NCBI GenBank assembly: GCA_027405735.1
Contig: JAPEHQ010000003.1
Span: 1,116,001 to 1,180,000, forward strand
From: Mucor racemosus
Taxonomy: Eukaryota; Mucoromycota; Mucoromycetes; Mucorales; Mucoraceae
DNA length: 64,000 bases
Direction: 5' to 3'
The notes under the pieces were generated by a model that saw only the letters and a list, made by a program, of their open reading frames with translations, had not been told where the DNA came from and did no database searches. Below, piece by piece: positions 1 through 10,796 of this stretch (the first letter of the stretch is position 1; every line of letters begins with the position of its first letter). Made by a program: the position numbers and the translations under genes.

Positions 1-794
1 GTCATCTAACAGTCTTTAAAAGTGTTGCTATGCTCGTTTCATCATACCAACTACGGTTTAAATCCTTCTTTTATAACAATGTTCCATCACCCCTCGTCTA
101 TCCTTAGATGTTGCTCATCCGCCTTCCTTACGTCCATTCTGTCTACGCCTCCTCTCTCCTCCTTCACAATCACCTTCCCGTTTTTCTGGCTCGTCTCCCT
201 GTTGTGGTCGTCTTCCGTTGAATAGCATCTGCTATTACAAAAAAAGTCTCTTCCGTCCTCCACCACCTCCCTTCAACTCTTCTCTTCAATCTCATCAATG
301 GCGGTCCTTTTGGTCCTCATCCATCCCCCCCTCCCGCCAGAACGGTTTGGTATAAGGCCATTTTTCATAAAATCCCTTCCCGATCACTATTACATTACCG
401 CATCCCCCAAGATCACCCTTCTCCGCTATGCAACATTTGCTCCAACTCTTCTGTTGAAGATGTTACACACTTCCTTTTTTCCTGCCCTTCAAAACTATTG
501 GTTTGGCGCGAGATGTATCAAACATACATATCTCCATCCGTCCTCTCTGATGCGGCTCTTCTCTATTCCTTATAACAGCTTTTACGCTGCTCACCTCTCC
601 CTCACGATCGTGATAGCTCACTTCCTTTCACTGATCTGTCTCTTCTTCAACTCTTTGCTTGCACACTTGTAACTATTTGGCAAGCACATTAGTGTTGGAT
701 CTTCGACGGAACCCTGTTTCTCTCGATCTCGGTAACACATCGTCTTACTCGCTCTCTTGCTCGCCTGGATGCCGAGTTACAGCTAGATTTGTAA
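1..794 (+). mobile_element. Degenerate 3' end of a LINE (non-LTR retrotransposon) ORF2
   Basis: No intact frame is present, but pieces of a LINE C-terminal region can be read on the plus strand. Around 343-540 the frame reads RTVWYKAIFHKIPSRSLLHY and then a C-x2-C-x9-H-x4-C zinc knuckle (LCNIC...VTHFLFSC) followed by VW, the arrangement found after reverse transcriptase in L1/Tad-type elements. After a frame change, 650-794 reads an IWQAH...FDG segment with one stop and ends LARLDAELQLDL before a stop at 792-794. Upstream (22-300) only frameshifted fragments remain, and the reverse transcriptase itself lies outside the window. C-rich coding sequence contrasts with the AT-rich flank. The 124-aa open frame at 298-672 is a shadow of this remnant in another frame. 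The element is inactive here. Confidence 0.7.
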
Positions 795-1531
795 GTATTT
801 AGCTATAATTTTATCTAATCTCATCTTATTTCTTTTCTTCTATTTCTTTTCATTTTAGTCTACTTATTCCTTTTGTAAATACCCAGTCTTTTCTATCACT
901 CATCACGACATCTAAAGGGCTTAAATAAAAAACTGGAGTACGTCTCCCGTACAAAAAAGAATTCACTCACTTTCATTTTTTTATAAATATAAATAATAGC
1001 TATCTATTTTATCTTCAAACAAACCTATTTGAAATCTAATATATTTGAGTTATCAACTAACCATTTATGATCCCTTCATCTAGCGCCAATTTAACAGTAT
1101 ACTGTAATAAGTGCTAAAAAAAAAGAATGTATTTAATTAGATATTATACACATCTTTAGTTTAAAACATGAGAAAAAACTCATTAGAATTCTTTTTTAAA
1201 AATATAATATTTAAATAGTTGTAACAGTCTATAATTAAACAGAATAGTAACTGATGAGCGACACTCAAGAAGAACCAGTTTTGATAAAGAAAACAAATAT
1301 CTATATAATTAAAGGCTCGGATACTATAAGCCTGTATGCAACTTTTTTTTATTAAAAAACGGTTTCCAAAAAACCAGACTCCACTGTAAAAATCAATTTG
1401 TTGGCGAAACGAAGACGAATAAAGTGATTATATGCCCATCCCTGGTATCGCCATCTTTTTGATCCTTGACAACTATTATTTAGTTATTTATTATGTATAA
1501 AGAAAACCCATTATGAATGTTATAAGTATGA
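795..1531. other. AT-rich noncoding stretch after the LINE
   Basis: The first ~140 bases may be the LINE 3' untranslated tail (A-rich runs near 920-960). No coding frame, tandem array or clear RNA gene is visible in the remainder. Confidence 0.5.
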
Positions 1532-2109
1532 CTAACAATCACTTATATCCCTTATAATGGGATTACCAATATCTCGCAACTTTTGTTTCTGCATTTTATC
1601 ATCGGAAAAATAGATTGCGAATACCACTAAAGGGTCAAGTTCGTTCGATTCGTCTTCACTAAAGCTAATTGCATCTTTGAGGATGATTAGGCACTTTTCT
1701 GCCCATACAGTACTATCGAATATCTGCCAATGAGAATTTTCCAAAGTGGGTGACAGCATTGGCCTTACTGACGAGGAAATCTTGTCAATACAAAGAATAA
1801 CAAGCAAAGGTTGAATGTCAAAGCGATAGAATATCTCCAAGCATTTTTTAACTGATTGTTTCATCGACATTTTTGTAATATTTGATTGAATCTCCAAAAG
1901 GATTGCACGTGGTTGAGCCATGTAAAGAACAAAATAAGAACCATTAGCCAAAAATTCTACTTGAACAAAACTGAAAGTAGGACAATCCTCTTTTATAATG
2001 GATTCAGTAAGTAATTTGATAAATTTAGGGCTTTGTAAAACTTTTATAACTAAAGAGCTATGAGCAAAGTATTTAAATTGATTTTACAGGTTTACCTACT
2101 TTCACTCAT
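1532..2109 (-). CDS. Possible PD-(D/E)XK nuclease-like protein of a Mucorales-expanded type
   Basis: Reading from an ATG at 2109, a 14-nt first exon (2096-2109), a GT...AG intron of 38 nt (2058-2095) and a second exon (1532-2057) give an in-frame 179-aa product. The second exon contains ILLEIQSNITKMSMKQ, where the E-x-Q resembles the catalytic strand of Rpn/PD-(D/E)XK proteins, then a hydrophobic strand (QPLLVILCIDKIS), STVWAEKCLII and a C-terminal DPLVVFAIYF block. The order of blocks (EIQ strand, 'lpvVLVICI' strand, 'WAEKCLL', 'DPLVAL') recalls a lineage-expanded family in Mucorales genomes that is often linked to mobile DNA; this resemblance is from memory and is an inference. The first exon and intron are unusually short. 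If the intron is wrong, the frame starts at Met 1951 and lacks its N-terminus. No other function is proposed. Confidence 0.4.
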
Positions 2110-2445
2110 TGTAATAAAACTGAAGAGTGAAAAAAAAAAAAAAAAAAATTAATTGTGAAACAGAAAAGAACTAAACCCGCCCGAACAGGCCGATCTGCAC
2201 CTAGTGCTCGAAATCCGTTTATAGAAGGAACGATCCCTCAATCTGTTTTGGTTGACATTACGCATGTCAAAAATCAAAAATTATTTTTCAAAGAATTCGT
2301 TAACCATTTTCAACCGTAATCGTAACCGACCGTAATGTTGTTAAAAAAATCGAATGGGAAACAGGAAGTTTTGATTGGCAGGCAAAAAAATTGAATTATT
2401 GATTACATTGGGGGTGGAGCCGCTGTATCCAGGCAATAAAACTCA

Positions 2446-2565
2446 TTACTCATTTTGGTACTTTTTTTCAAGCTCATTTAATTGCTGAATCCCTTTTGCC
2501 CTCGCTATTTCAGCGAGTTCTGGTACATTAAGGCAAATAGCTATTTTCTTTTTAATATAATTCAT
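2446..2565 (-). CDS. Small 39-aa open frame or orphan exon
   Basis: An ATG at 2565 opens a 39-codon frame ending at a TAA at 2446. The product is helix-forming and charged, with LNVPELAEIARAKGIQQLNE followed by a Lys/Glu-rich end, which looks coding rather than random. The frame stays open about nine codons upstream of the Met. It lies between the Pex30-like gene and the possible nuclease-like gene, all on the minus strand. It may be a terminal exon of a decayed gene. No family is recognised. Confidence 0.25.
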   Translation of the reverse strand: MNYIKKKIAICLNVPELAEIARAKGIQQLNELEKKYQNE

Positions 2566-2637
2566 ATGAAATAAAAGAGGGAAAGTATTTGTTTATATAT
2601 CTTTTTTAGGGTAATAAAAGAAGAAAGAGGTTTCATG

Positions 2638-4095
2638 CTAAACCGTCTTCTTATTATTTGTGTTGTTTTGTACTTCTTGATCAATTTCACGCTCAACCAA
2701 TCTTGCTCTACGACACCAACGACGTCTTCTTGTAAATGTTTGCATACCAGGTGTGCCATTCAATTGTTTCCATGCATTATTACCGTATTCCCAACCGTTC
2801 TGATCTACTTTACCAGTAATTTCTCCAGTCATATCAACCCACCAATCTCCATCTGCCCAACTCCATACTTTATTAATTGTACGTTCAACTTCTTTTCCTT
2901 CCTTGCTAATAGTCACTGTCTTTAGAGTAGGTTCTGGTAATTCAAATTCTTCTTTGGAGGGAATAGCTTTTAATTGATTATCTGTCCATGGTCCTCTTTC
3001 GCTTGGCATCATGTTGGTTGTCCAATTAACGCCTAACCACCATCTTTGATTCTCGTATACTTCAAATTGAAAGATCATTTCACTTCGAGTGCCCTTTTGT
3101 TCATTCTGCTCTACTTTTCCCTTATTTTCAATAACTTCCAATGCTTTTGATTTTTCGGATTTAGCTCTGGCCATAACAGATGAAACCCAATTCTTTATAA
3201 TGTCTCTCTTCTTTTGTTTCTTGCCTTTAGATGTTGAACTTCTCTTGAGATTTAATGAAGATAATGATGTAGTAACAAATGCAACACCATAGGCCCAAGC
3301 AGCAGCTAAAACATGTTTCAGTACAACATTATTACGTAATGACATGGTAATGATATGGAACCAAGGGGAAGGGCTAACGAGCAATAAAGCACCCGCAATA
3401 GCAAATACTAAATGAGCACCAGCAGTCCAACAAATCAAGATCCACAATGGCCAGGAATACATCAAGAAACTAAGGCAGCTAATAGCTGTATCTGTACGAG
3501 ACCCATCTACATGAATCAGGAACCTTTTGATCTGCAAACGAACATGATCAATAAAAGTATTAACAATGGCTAAATCTTCCAATGTATCGTCCAGCGACAC
3601 TTCTCCTTCAGGTCGAATTTTACGGCTAATCAGCTCATCTTCTTCTTCCTTTTGTTGTTGTAAACGTAATTGAGTGATTCTTTCGTCGTCGCTGTAATCC
3701 TCTTCCAATTGTGCCTCACGCTTTAAACGTTGTTCTTGACGCTTCTTTTCCATGGCTTCTCTACGGCTTTTGCTAGTCTTGATAAACAGCCAGTCGCGAG
3801 CCAATTTATAAACGACGATAATGGGTAATCCAAACGCTAAACATTGCCAAGTCCAAAGACATAAACATATCCAGATTAATACTACCAATACAGATTGTCG
3901 AGGTTGTTTAGAGCGCCACATGAGAATGTCCACAAGCTTTGCTGTGCTTTGTAATGTGGGACCCAGAACTACTAATAACTTTAATAAAGGTGTTGGTATT
4001 TGGTCCAATGTCTGCACTTTGTATGGTGATGAAAAGCTCAATGTGTTCTTTCCATTATTATTATTACTATCTGATGTTGATCCCGATCGAGGCAT
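2638..4095 (-). CDS. Pex30/Pex23-family peroxin-like ER membrane protein with DysF domain
   Basis: This is a single-exon gene of 485 aa. Residues ~68-100 form a long hydrophobic hairpin (SVLVVLIWICLCLW to LPIIVVYKLARDWLF), 203-245 a second hydrophobic block and 255-280 a third, consistent with a reticulon-like membrane region. A charged Lys/Glu/Arg coiled stretch (107-160) separates them. Residues ~341-470 carry a dysferlin (DysF) pair: FQFEVYENQRWWLGVNWT with the GPWTD element, then KVWSWADGDWWVDM, WEYGNNAWK and an RRRRWCRRARL tail. This layout is that of fungal Pex23/24/28-32 proteins, which shape ER subdomains and ER-peroxisome contacts and regulate peroxisome number. The start at 4095 (MPRSGSTS) is the first Met, and a 3' UTR follows at 2637. 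No odd features are seen. The exact orthologue (Pex30, 31 or 32) cannot be fixed. Confidence 0.82.
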   Translation of the reverse strand: MPRSGSTSDSNNNNGKNTLSFSSPYKVQTLDQIPTPLLKLLVVLGPTLQSTAKLVDILMWRSKQPRQSVLVVLIWICLCLWTWQCLAFGLPIIVVYKLARDWLFIKTSKSRREAMEKKRQEQRLKREAQLEEDYSDDERITQLRLQQQKEEEDELISRKIRPEGEVSLDDTLEDLAIVNTFIDHVRLQIKRFLIHVDGSRTDTAISCLSFLMYSWPLWILICWTAGAHLVFAIAGALLLVSPSPWFHIITMSLRNNVVLKHVLAAAWAYGVAFVTTSLSSLNLKRSSTSKGKKQKKRDIIKNWVSSVMARAKSEKSKALEVIENKGKVEQNEQKGTRSEMIFQFEVYENQRWWLGVNWTTNMMPSERGPWTDNQLKAIPSKEEFELPEPTLKTVTISKEGKEVERTINKVWSWADGDWWVDMTGEITGKVDQNGWEYGNNAWKQLNGTPGMQTFTRRRRWCRRARLVEREIDQEVQNNTNNKKTV

Positions 4096-5329
4096 TTTTA
4101 TTTAGATGGTAAAAATATAAAGAAAGACTTGGTATTCTTCTCTTTTCTTCATACTTTCTAAATCAAAAAGGACTTGTTTTATATGAATCTCCATGTGATA
4201 ATATAGCATCTCGTGACGTAATTTTTAATTGGCTTATTTTGAAGCTTGAGCATATAGACAGACGCTGCATGAAATTGGGATTGAGATTTTCGAATCAAAA
4301 TCAGGCACATTTAAAAAGCGTGTTATACATCTAATTCATTTGATATTTTCATGAATTAAATATTGATCGGTTCGAGTCAATTTTATTCAAAAACTATATC
4401 TTGCAAGAATTAATTTGCTCGGAGGAAAATGATCATCGATCATTGTATTCACGGACAAACGTAAAATTCGAACGTGACACCTGGGAATCATTACTCAAAT
4501 CCCCGCTGCATCTGCCTTTCAACAGGATTAATCCTTGGGTTACATCGGCTCATTGTTCATGTTTGAATCTTCAATATTCAATAAAACCTTTGTTTAACAT
4601 GTTGCTAACCATCACTGGATTAATATATTCTTGTAAAAAAATTGAAGTTTCTCCAAAAACAGAGTCTAAATTCGTATAAAAATGATGCTCTCTCCTCATT
4701 CTTTGCTTGAATCTTGAGAGAAAAAAGCTTCTTTTCTGCTCTTGTATACTCAAAAATAATTCCTAAAAAATAGATACCTCAGGCACTGTTTGTCTAAATA
4801 ATTAATTACAGATACGCTTAGCTTATTCAAAAACCATTTATTCTTATAAATATATATCTCAATTTCAAAGCAGCTGCTGTTGTGCAAGGCTTTAAAAATA
4901 CATAAAATTTATTGTAAATACCGATAAAAAATATTCATAGCAAAATTGAACCTTTTCTATATATACAAAAAATAAAATCAGATGTCATATTAAACAGTAG
5001 ATGATGCTCAAAGGAAAAAGTTCAAGACTTATACTTTACATATCTGATTCGATAGTTGTGTATTATTATAATATTATAATTCAATGTTGAAAATATACTT
5101 ATTGTATTACCAATACAGTACCCTGAAGTACTTGATATGATGTTTAATAAAATAGATTTAGTTTGGTTAATCGATGACAAAAAACAATGTGTATTTTAAA
5201 CGAAAACCTAGCTTGAAGTATTTTTGAATCTTCAAGTAAGTATTGAAATTTTACATAAATATATAAAGAGTACGTTATATCATCGAGAAAGAAGAAGTAA
5301 AGGTTTTTCGTTCGAAATACGGTGATATA
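4096..5329. other. Intergenic, AT-rich
   Basis: This stretch contains the promoter side of the Pex30-like gene (minus strand, from 4096 up). A plus-strand open frame of 92 codons (4401-4679) has no recognisable motif and is probably chance. No repeats shared with the rest of the window were noticed before about 5330. Confidence 0.4.
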
Positions 5330-6110
5330 TATTATTGAAAGCTATTTTGCTTTTTTTGTTTCAACGAAAAATATGGATTTATCGTGAAGATAATCGAAAT
5401 AATAGTTTGCATTACAGCTTAAAGCATATAGTAACTGAGTTCCAAAATCGATTTGTAAAATTGATCAAAAAATGATTCAAAAAATAAAATCGTTTAATAA
5501 CTCATGAACTATAAAATAGGTTGAACTAGCGTATTAAATGGTGTTTGTAGAGTTTTGAATTCTGCATCCATCTAAACAAAATTCAAACAGCTGTTTTACA
5601 TTAAATTCTGCGAAAAATACAATTGAAACTTTGGAAGCTTTTTGATTATACACATCACTTTTTATAAGCATATTTTAAATATAAAACATGGTAACAATAC
5701 ACAAAAACATTATTTATCGATTGAGCCATTGCTAAACTTTATAGCTATATCTTTCGTAGAGAAAACGAGATTTTTCTCAATTTTTTTTTCAAATTCAGAA
5801 TTTGGGATGAGGGTATACAGGGGAAAAATTGAAGCGAGAAGCGAAGGTATCTCTTTATACACATTTTTGAGGATATCTCTACGAAACATTAACATTTTGA
5901 AAAGAACTAAATTGTATCCAATAGAGCTCAACGAGCTTGATGAAATGAATGCAAAAAAAAAATGCTGTTTAATATAATGAGTATTTTGAGATCTACTATA
6001 AAAATGCGAAAAAAAATAAAAGTGCTCAGAACCTTTTCATACTGAAATTCGTTATAGAATATGCCAAAAACAAGTAGGTTTTATTATTAGACATCGTCAA
6101 TATAGCTTAA
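5330..6110 (+). repeat. Repeat A, copy 1 (also arm of a long inverted repeat)
   Basis: This segment recurs at 59260-60070 in the same orientation and, reverse-complemented, at 16639-17700 and 52880-53740. Diagnostic blocks are a GAATTTGGGATGAGGGTATA motif near 5798, GAGGATATCTCTACGAAA near 5869 and a tail that reads GATATGAAGCCTCAAA. In the complete copies it is joined directly to a second module that here lies at 7540-7880, separated by about 1.4 kb of element-associated open frames. The plus-strand reading (residues FVEKTRF, SEFGMRVYRGK, LYTFLRIS, ELNEL, MNAKK) is partly conserved between copies, so part of it may derive from coding sequence. Confidence 0.7.
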
Positions 6111-6141
6111 TTTTTATTAGAGATATGAAGCCTCAAAATTT

Positions 6142-6420
6142 TTAATTTTTAGCACACATTTCGATTTGAGGATCCACCTTCCTGGCGATCTTCAAATCAC
6201 TGGTAATCTGATATTTCAGAAGCAGAGTCTGAGCTATATTCATCACTATAGAGGCAACAGAGCCTATCAAGTCATTCTCACAATCATCAGAGCTTGGAAA
6301 TTCATCATCTTCGCAATCATCAGAATTTGAAATTTTATTTTCACAGACATCGTCATCTGAAGTAAGATTGTCTTTGTTTGCTTTGAAAGCGTTATCCTCT
6401 TGAGGGCAAAAGAGATTCAA
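6142..6420 (-). pseudogene. Acidic open frame inside the inverted-repeat arm
   Basis: This 92-codon minus-strand frame contains an FCPQED..AFKANKDN segment followed by Ser/Asp/Glu runs (SDDDVCENKISNSDDCEDDE). The same protein sequence is encoded on the plus strand at 16360-16638, where it ends differently. The near-identical pair shows the two arms are copies in opposite orientation. Upstream on the minus strand (6430-6725) is the counterpart of the 15995-16330 segment. No homology is recognised; the low-complexity acidic composition gives no function. It is probably a fragment of a mobile-element gene. Confidence 0.4.
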
Positions 6421-6917
6421 ATCAGACCTTACTTAAGATTTCTCGGCAGCGAGATCGCTCTTTGACTTGATGTAGCTATCAGTTGCTGCAAAATTGGCAT
6501 TTTATTAAATTATCTCATCTAAGGTGTGCTGTTATGCTTTCATGAGAGAAGTTTGTAAGCATTATTCATGGCTTTTTTCAATAAAGTAGTAGGCACAGAA
6601 TTAGCTAGTACCACGATTTAATTATGTGGTATAAAACAAAATTAGCTTGACAGCTGCTTCGATTGACTAGGATAAATATAATTACTTTTATCATTTATTG
6701 CACGCTTTCTGTTTTCAATAAGGCGAAATTCATCTTAGATATCATGTTGTTGGTTGTTGTTGAAATTGATAGAACTCATTTTGTTTTTTAAAATTTTGAA
6801 GGAAAGAGATTATAATTGATAAAGCTTGGTTATACTTGTATTATTATATCAATTGAAGTTTTTAAACTCGTTCAAAGATCGATCTTTTTAAATTTACCTT
6901 TTTTCAATTTAGTTATT

Positions 6918-7417
6918 ATGAATAGAAGAAGTACAGTTAATAATCAAGAAGGATCCTCGAGAAAGCGATCAAACGCTAAACTTAGATTCCCTCCATATCT
7001 TCATGCCATTGGATACAATTCTAAAGGTGAACTTCTCAATCGAAACGATCGAAAAGTCTTGAAAGATCAAGTTTTGAGGATTCACCAACAAGCAAAAACT
7101 TTGATAGATGACTAAGGAAGGCTAGATGGCTTTATTCCTCGTGAATAGAACATAATACTTTATAGTAGTATATAATCTGGAACTGACATTATATTTGCTT
7201 AGAAACACTTGCTGAGCGTATAATGCTGTCCTTGTACAAGAAACAATCAGCACTCATTGATGCAGGACACTACAACATTAGTGAATCTGAAGAGGATGAG
7301 GAGAGGGAAGAAGAAGAAGAAGAAGAAGAAGGGCTTAATGCTTTCTGGAGGGAAGAGAAAGAGTATTTGGCAAAAAAAGTATATGAAATTTTATTTAACA
7401 AAGTAATGAACGAATAA
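6918..7417 (+). pseudogene. Candidate two-exon gene with a damaged splice donor, unknown function
   Basis: A first frame (6918-7115) starts at an ATG and encodes 65 aa with a basic N-terminus and a KLRFPPYLHAIGYNSKGEL block followed by NRNDRKVLKDQVLRIHQQAK. A second frame opens after a CTTAG acceptor at ~7202 with LAERIMLSLYKKQSALIDAG, then a run of about fifteen Glu/Asp and a Trp-containing C-terminus ending at 7417. The two halves read like one protein, but no GT donor lies near the end of the first frame (it ends GATGACTAAGG), so the donor may have been lost by mutation. The gene sits between two modules of Repeat A and may belong to that element. No family is recognised. Confidence 0.35.
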
Positions 7418-7539
7418 ATGTATGCCCAAAAAACTGAAACGATTATGAGATTTATGAAGTATCAAAAGTGGTGAGAGTAGTTGAGAGGATCAAATGGATC
7501 AGATGAATCAGTATTAATAGAGACGAGATCGTGAGGTCG

Positions 7540-7880
7540 AATCTCTATACAGTGAAATACCTATAAAAATCTGAAACATTAGCACTGAAAAAATTATACC
7601 AACTGCAAAAAATAGGATATTTCCGGATACTCGTTTTTGGATTAAAGTTGATCATCTCAAGTATCTTGGCATATAATTTATTCTTGATGTTATTTACTGA
7701 AGAAAAAAGTAGAGCAGAGATGAAAAGCGAGACTCAGTTTTCAAGGAAAAAGCAGTGAATTTTATTTATTTTTTGAGTTTTTCGTGAGATATAGAATAAA
7801 TTTAGGAATAGGTAGCATAATGCAACCAATTTGTATCTGTTTAGCAGTGTCTAAGATATCGTATGTCCTGAAAGCTTTTA
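7540..7880 (+). repeat. Repeat A, distal module
   Basis: The sequence from GTGAAATACC to ATGCAACCAATTTGTATC matches 60083-60375 (same orientation) and, inverted, 52640-52890. At those two loci it directly follows the proximal module. The block around 7610-7640 containing AAAATAGGATATTTCCGGAT is the best conserved. Confidence 0.65.
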
Positions 7881-8470
7881 CAGTAGTGCTGCTTTTATTT
7901 AAAGAACTTTTACAAGCATTTGAAAGCAATCAGCCAATTAATGAAATTTGAATAATTTAGCTTTTGGTAGGTAAATAATTCATTCTAAAAATTGCACCAA
8001 ATGGCAAAATCATGCATTGCTCTGAAATTTGTCTCTCGAGGTTGCACATTTCTCCAAATGAGTGTATATATTGTATTTTTTAATATACTTCTTCACAAGA
8101 GAAAAATGCGCTCATGTAATTAAGCATCTATGCCTTTCTTCTCTTCTAAATCGTCCAAACCACCTTTTAACTCAGGCGAAGATGTGAAAATCTGATAAAA
8201 TAAGACACTATCCTAGCTGTTTGTTGAAAACAGTGTAATAAAACAAGGTACTAGGAAGATATTTTCTCGATTTTCAATAAACCAAAGATTCAATATTTTG
8301 TAGTGATGTTATTGATGTTACATTCTCTCAGATGCTACCACTATATCCTTCTTAGCCATGACGTTGTGTTTCAATTTTATAATGCAGTATTCTGGGACAG
8401 TTATAAAAAAAGACGCTTGTTTTAGATGCATTTTAATTTCCTTTGCTTTATTTCAAGTTTAATCATACAA
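7881..8470. other. Intergenic, upstream of the MutL gene
   Basis: AT-rich sequence without recognisable features. It presumably contains the promoter of the MutL homologue that starts at 8471. Confidence 0.4.
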
Positions 8471-10753
8471 ATGACAATAAAAATACTTGATAAAGGCACT
8501 ATTCAGCACCTACATTCTGGACAAGTTATAGTAGACTTGGAAGCTATTGTAAAAGAGTTGATCGAGTAATTTTTCATGGAACTTTTAATATAAAGCAATA
8601 ATAACTGACCACCCACATACAAAAATAAAAATAAAGAAACTCGCTAGATGCTAATGCAACATCAATTGAAGTCGTGTTAATAAATAATGGTTTAGAATCT
8701 ATACAAGTAAGTTACTGGCAAAAAAAGCCTAAAATATTAACTAATTATTTGTAAAAGGTGAAAGACGATGGTGATGGCATTGATGAGAACGATAGACAAT
8801 ATATTGCTAAAAGACACTACACATCCAAATTAGCCAACTTTGATGATCTAGAAAGCATTGCTAGCTATGGTTTTCGCGGTGAAGCACTTAATTCAATGTG
8901 TACGATATCAGACCATGTTATTTTTATGACTAAAGCAAAATCAGATACTATTGGAAAGCAATACGATGTAGATAAGGAAGGAACTATCTCAAAGTATGCG
9001 CTTATACGATGAAAAATATCAAGTTTTTACTCAATATTTACATATAAATGATAGTGAAAAACCGACAAATACAATATCAAAATCAGGTACAATTATAACA
9101 TTGTATAAACCATTTTACAATCTTCCTGTAAGAAGACAATTAGCACAAAAGAATATTGCTCAAAATACGAAGAAACTCCAAGAACTCCTTGTCAAATATG
9201 CATTAGCGTTTCCCAATATTAGATTTTCGTTACACCAAGCAAGAGATACAATAGGATACACTGTAAATAATAACAATAATTCTTGGATAAAACCAATAAC
9301 TGCATCAATCGAGAAGACAATATCAATTATATACGGCTCTCAATTAGCAAATATGGTCGAACGGTTCATTGAAACTGATCCAAATCATCCTACATTAACT
9401 GTCAACATGATCTTACCTAAACGAAATTCAGGTACACAAATATAAGCTTAAATTGAAGTATATACTAAAGATATTCATTGCCTGTAGACCCTTCTGTTGT
9501 GTATAAAGGAGGTGATCGTGTATTTATCTATGTAAATCAACGGCCCATCAATTACGTTAAATCAGAGATGAAGGAATTGGTTACCACTATTCGAAATAGA
9601 TATAGAGAAATTATTGGCTTAAATGAAAATAACAAGAAGAATCCATTTATGTATGTAGACATTCAAATAGCACCAAATGAATATGATGGTAAGCAAGTAT
9701 TTACAAGTATAAGTTATACATATTAAACTTATATAAACAGTGAATATTGAACCAAACAAGACAACCATTTATTTTCACAACAAACAATTCGTATATAATC
9801 TTGTAGACAGAATGTTGGATACAATTTATCCTACCAAGATTAATACTTTCTTTAACAAGCAGACTCAAAATACATTGTAGGTAATGTAAGTACTGTATAA
9901 CCAGATTTTCTAATGATCAAATACAATGAAGAGGAAATGTAGGTTCTGTGGAGAAAGAAGAGCCTTTGTTTGTGCCCGAATCAGCAGCATTAAAAGCCAA
10001 TGTATCTGCGGATTCAACAATATCATCACCCCCAGCATCAAATCGTTCACTATTATCATCACAACAACCTCATTCACCAATATTATCACAAGCACCTCGT
10101 TTATTGCTGTCACCACCTGTAAATATGGATAATAGTTGGAGTTTTTCAATGGTAAATGATGATGAAGAAGACGAGCCATTGGATGATATCGCAAATATAG
10201 AAAAAATCAATAAACCAACAACAATCGATATCACACCTATGGCTAATTGGCAAATTGATACAGTATCTTCAGTTACAGGGCCTACTGAAACTTCTAGAGC
10301 AAACAATAAACCAACTTCCATGCCATTTATACCAGACTATGAAGCATCAGTAACTAATAATGCTGCTAATATGCATTCACCACAAGCATCATCATCAGCA
10401 ACATCAGCCATACCTTCTCTTACGATCCCACAAAAAAGAGCGTTACCTGACACGTCTTTATCAGAACAAACATCCACAATCCAAACCAATAAACGCATAT
10501 CGTTACCATATATAAACAAACGACGCGAAATGGTAAATTCTGTAGATACGTCGGACACTATTGAAGATTTCATTACTCCTCCTCCATCAAAACCACCCAC
10601 AATAGTACAACAACCTCACCAAATACCAAAAAGCACAATATCAGTAAACCGTTTGGCCAACAGAATTACACATTCATCACCATCAGTTGTGAGATTGGCA
10701 TTGGCTCAAAAGCAAGCTTCTCCTGCAGTTGTGCAAACACAGCCAAGGCAGCC

Positions 10754-10796
<43 letters not shown>

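Noticed and set aside
298..672. 124-aa open frame near the left edge
   Set aside because: It is out of frame with the LINE C-terminal motif that overlaps it; the frame is a shadow of C-rich coding remnants.
7480..7570. GAGGTCGAATCTC resembling a tRNA T-arm
   Set aside because: No acceptor stem, D-arm or anticodon arm could be fitted around it.
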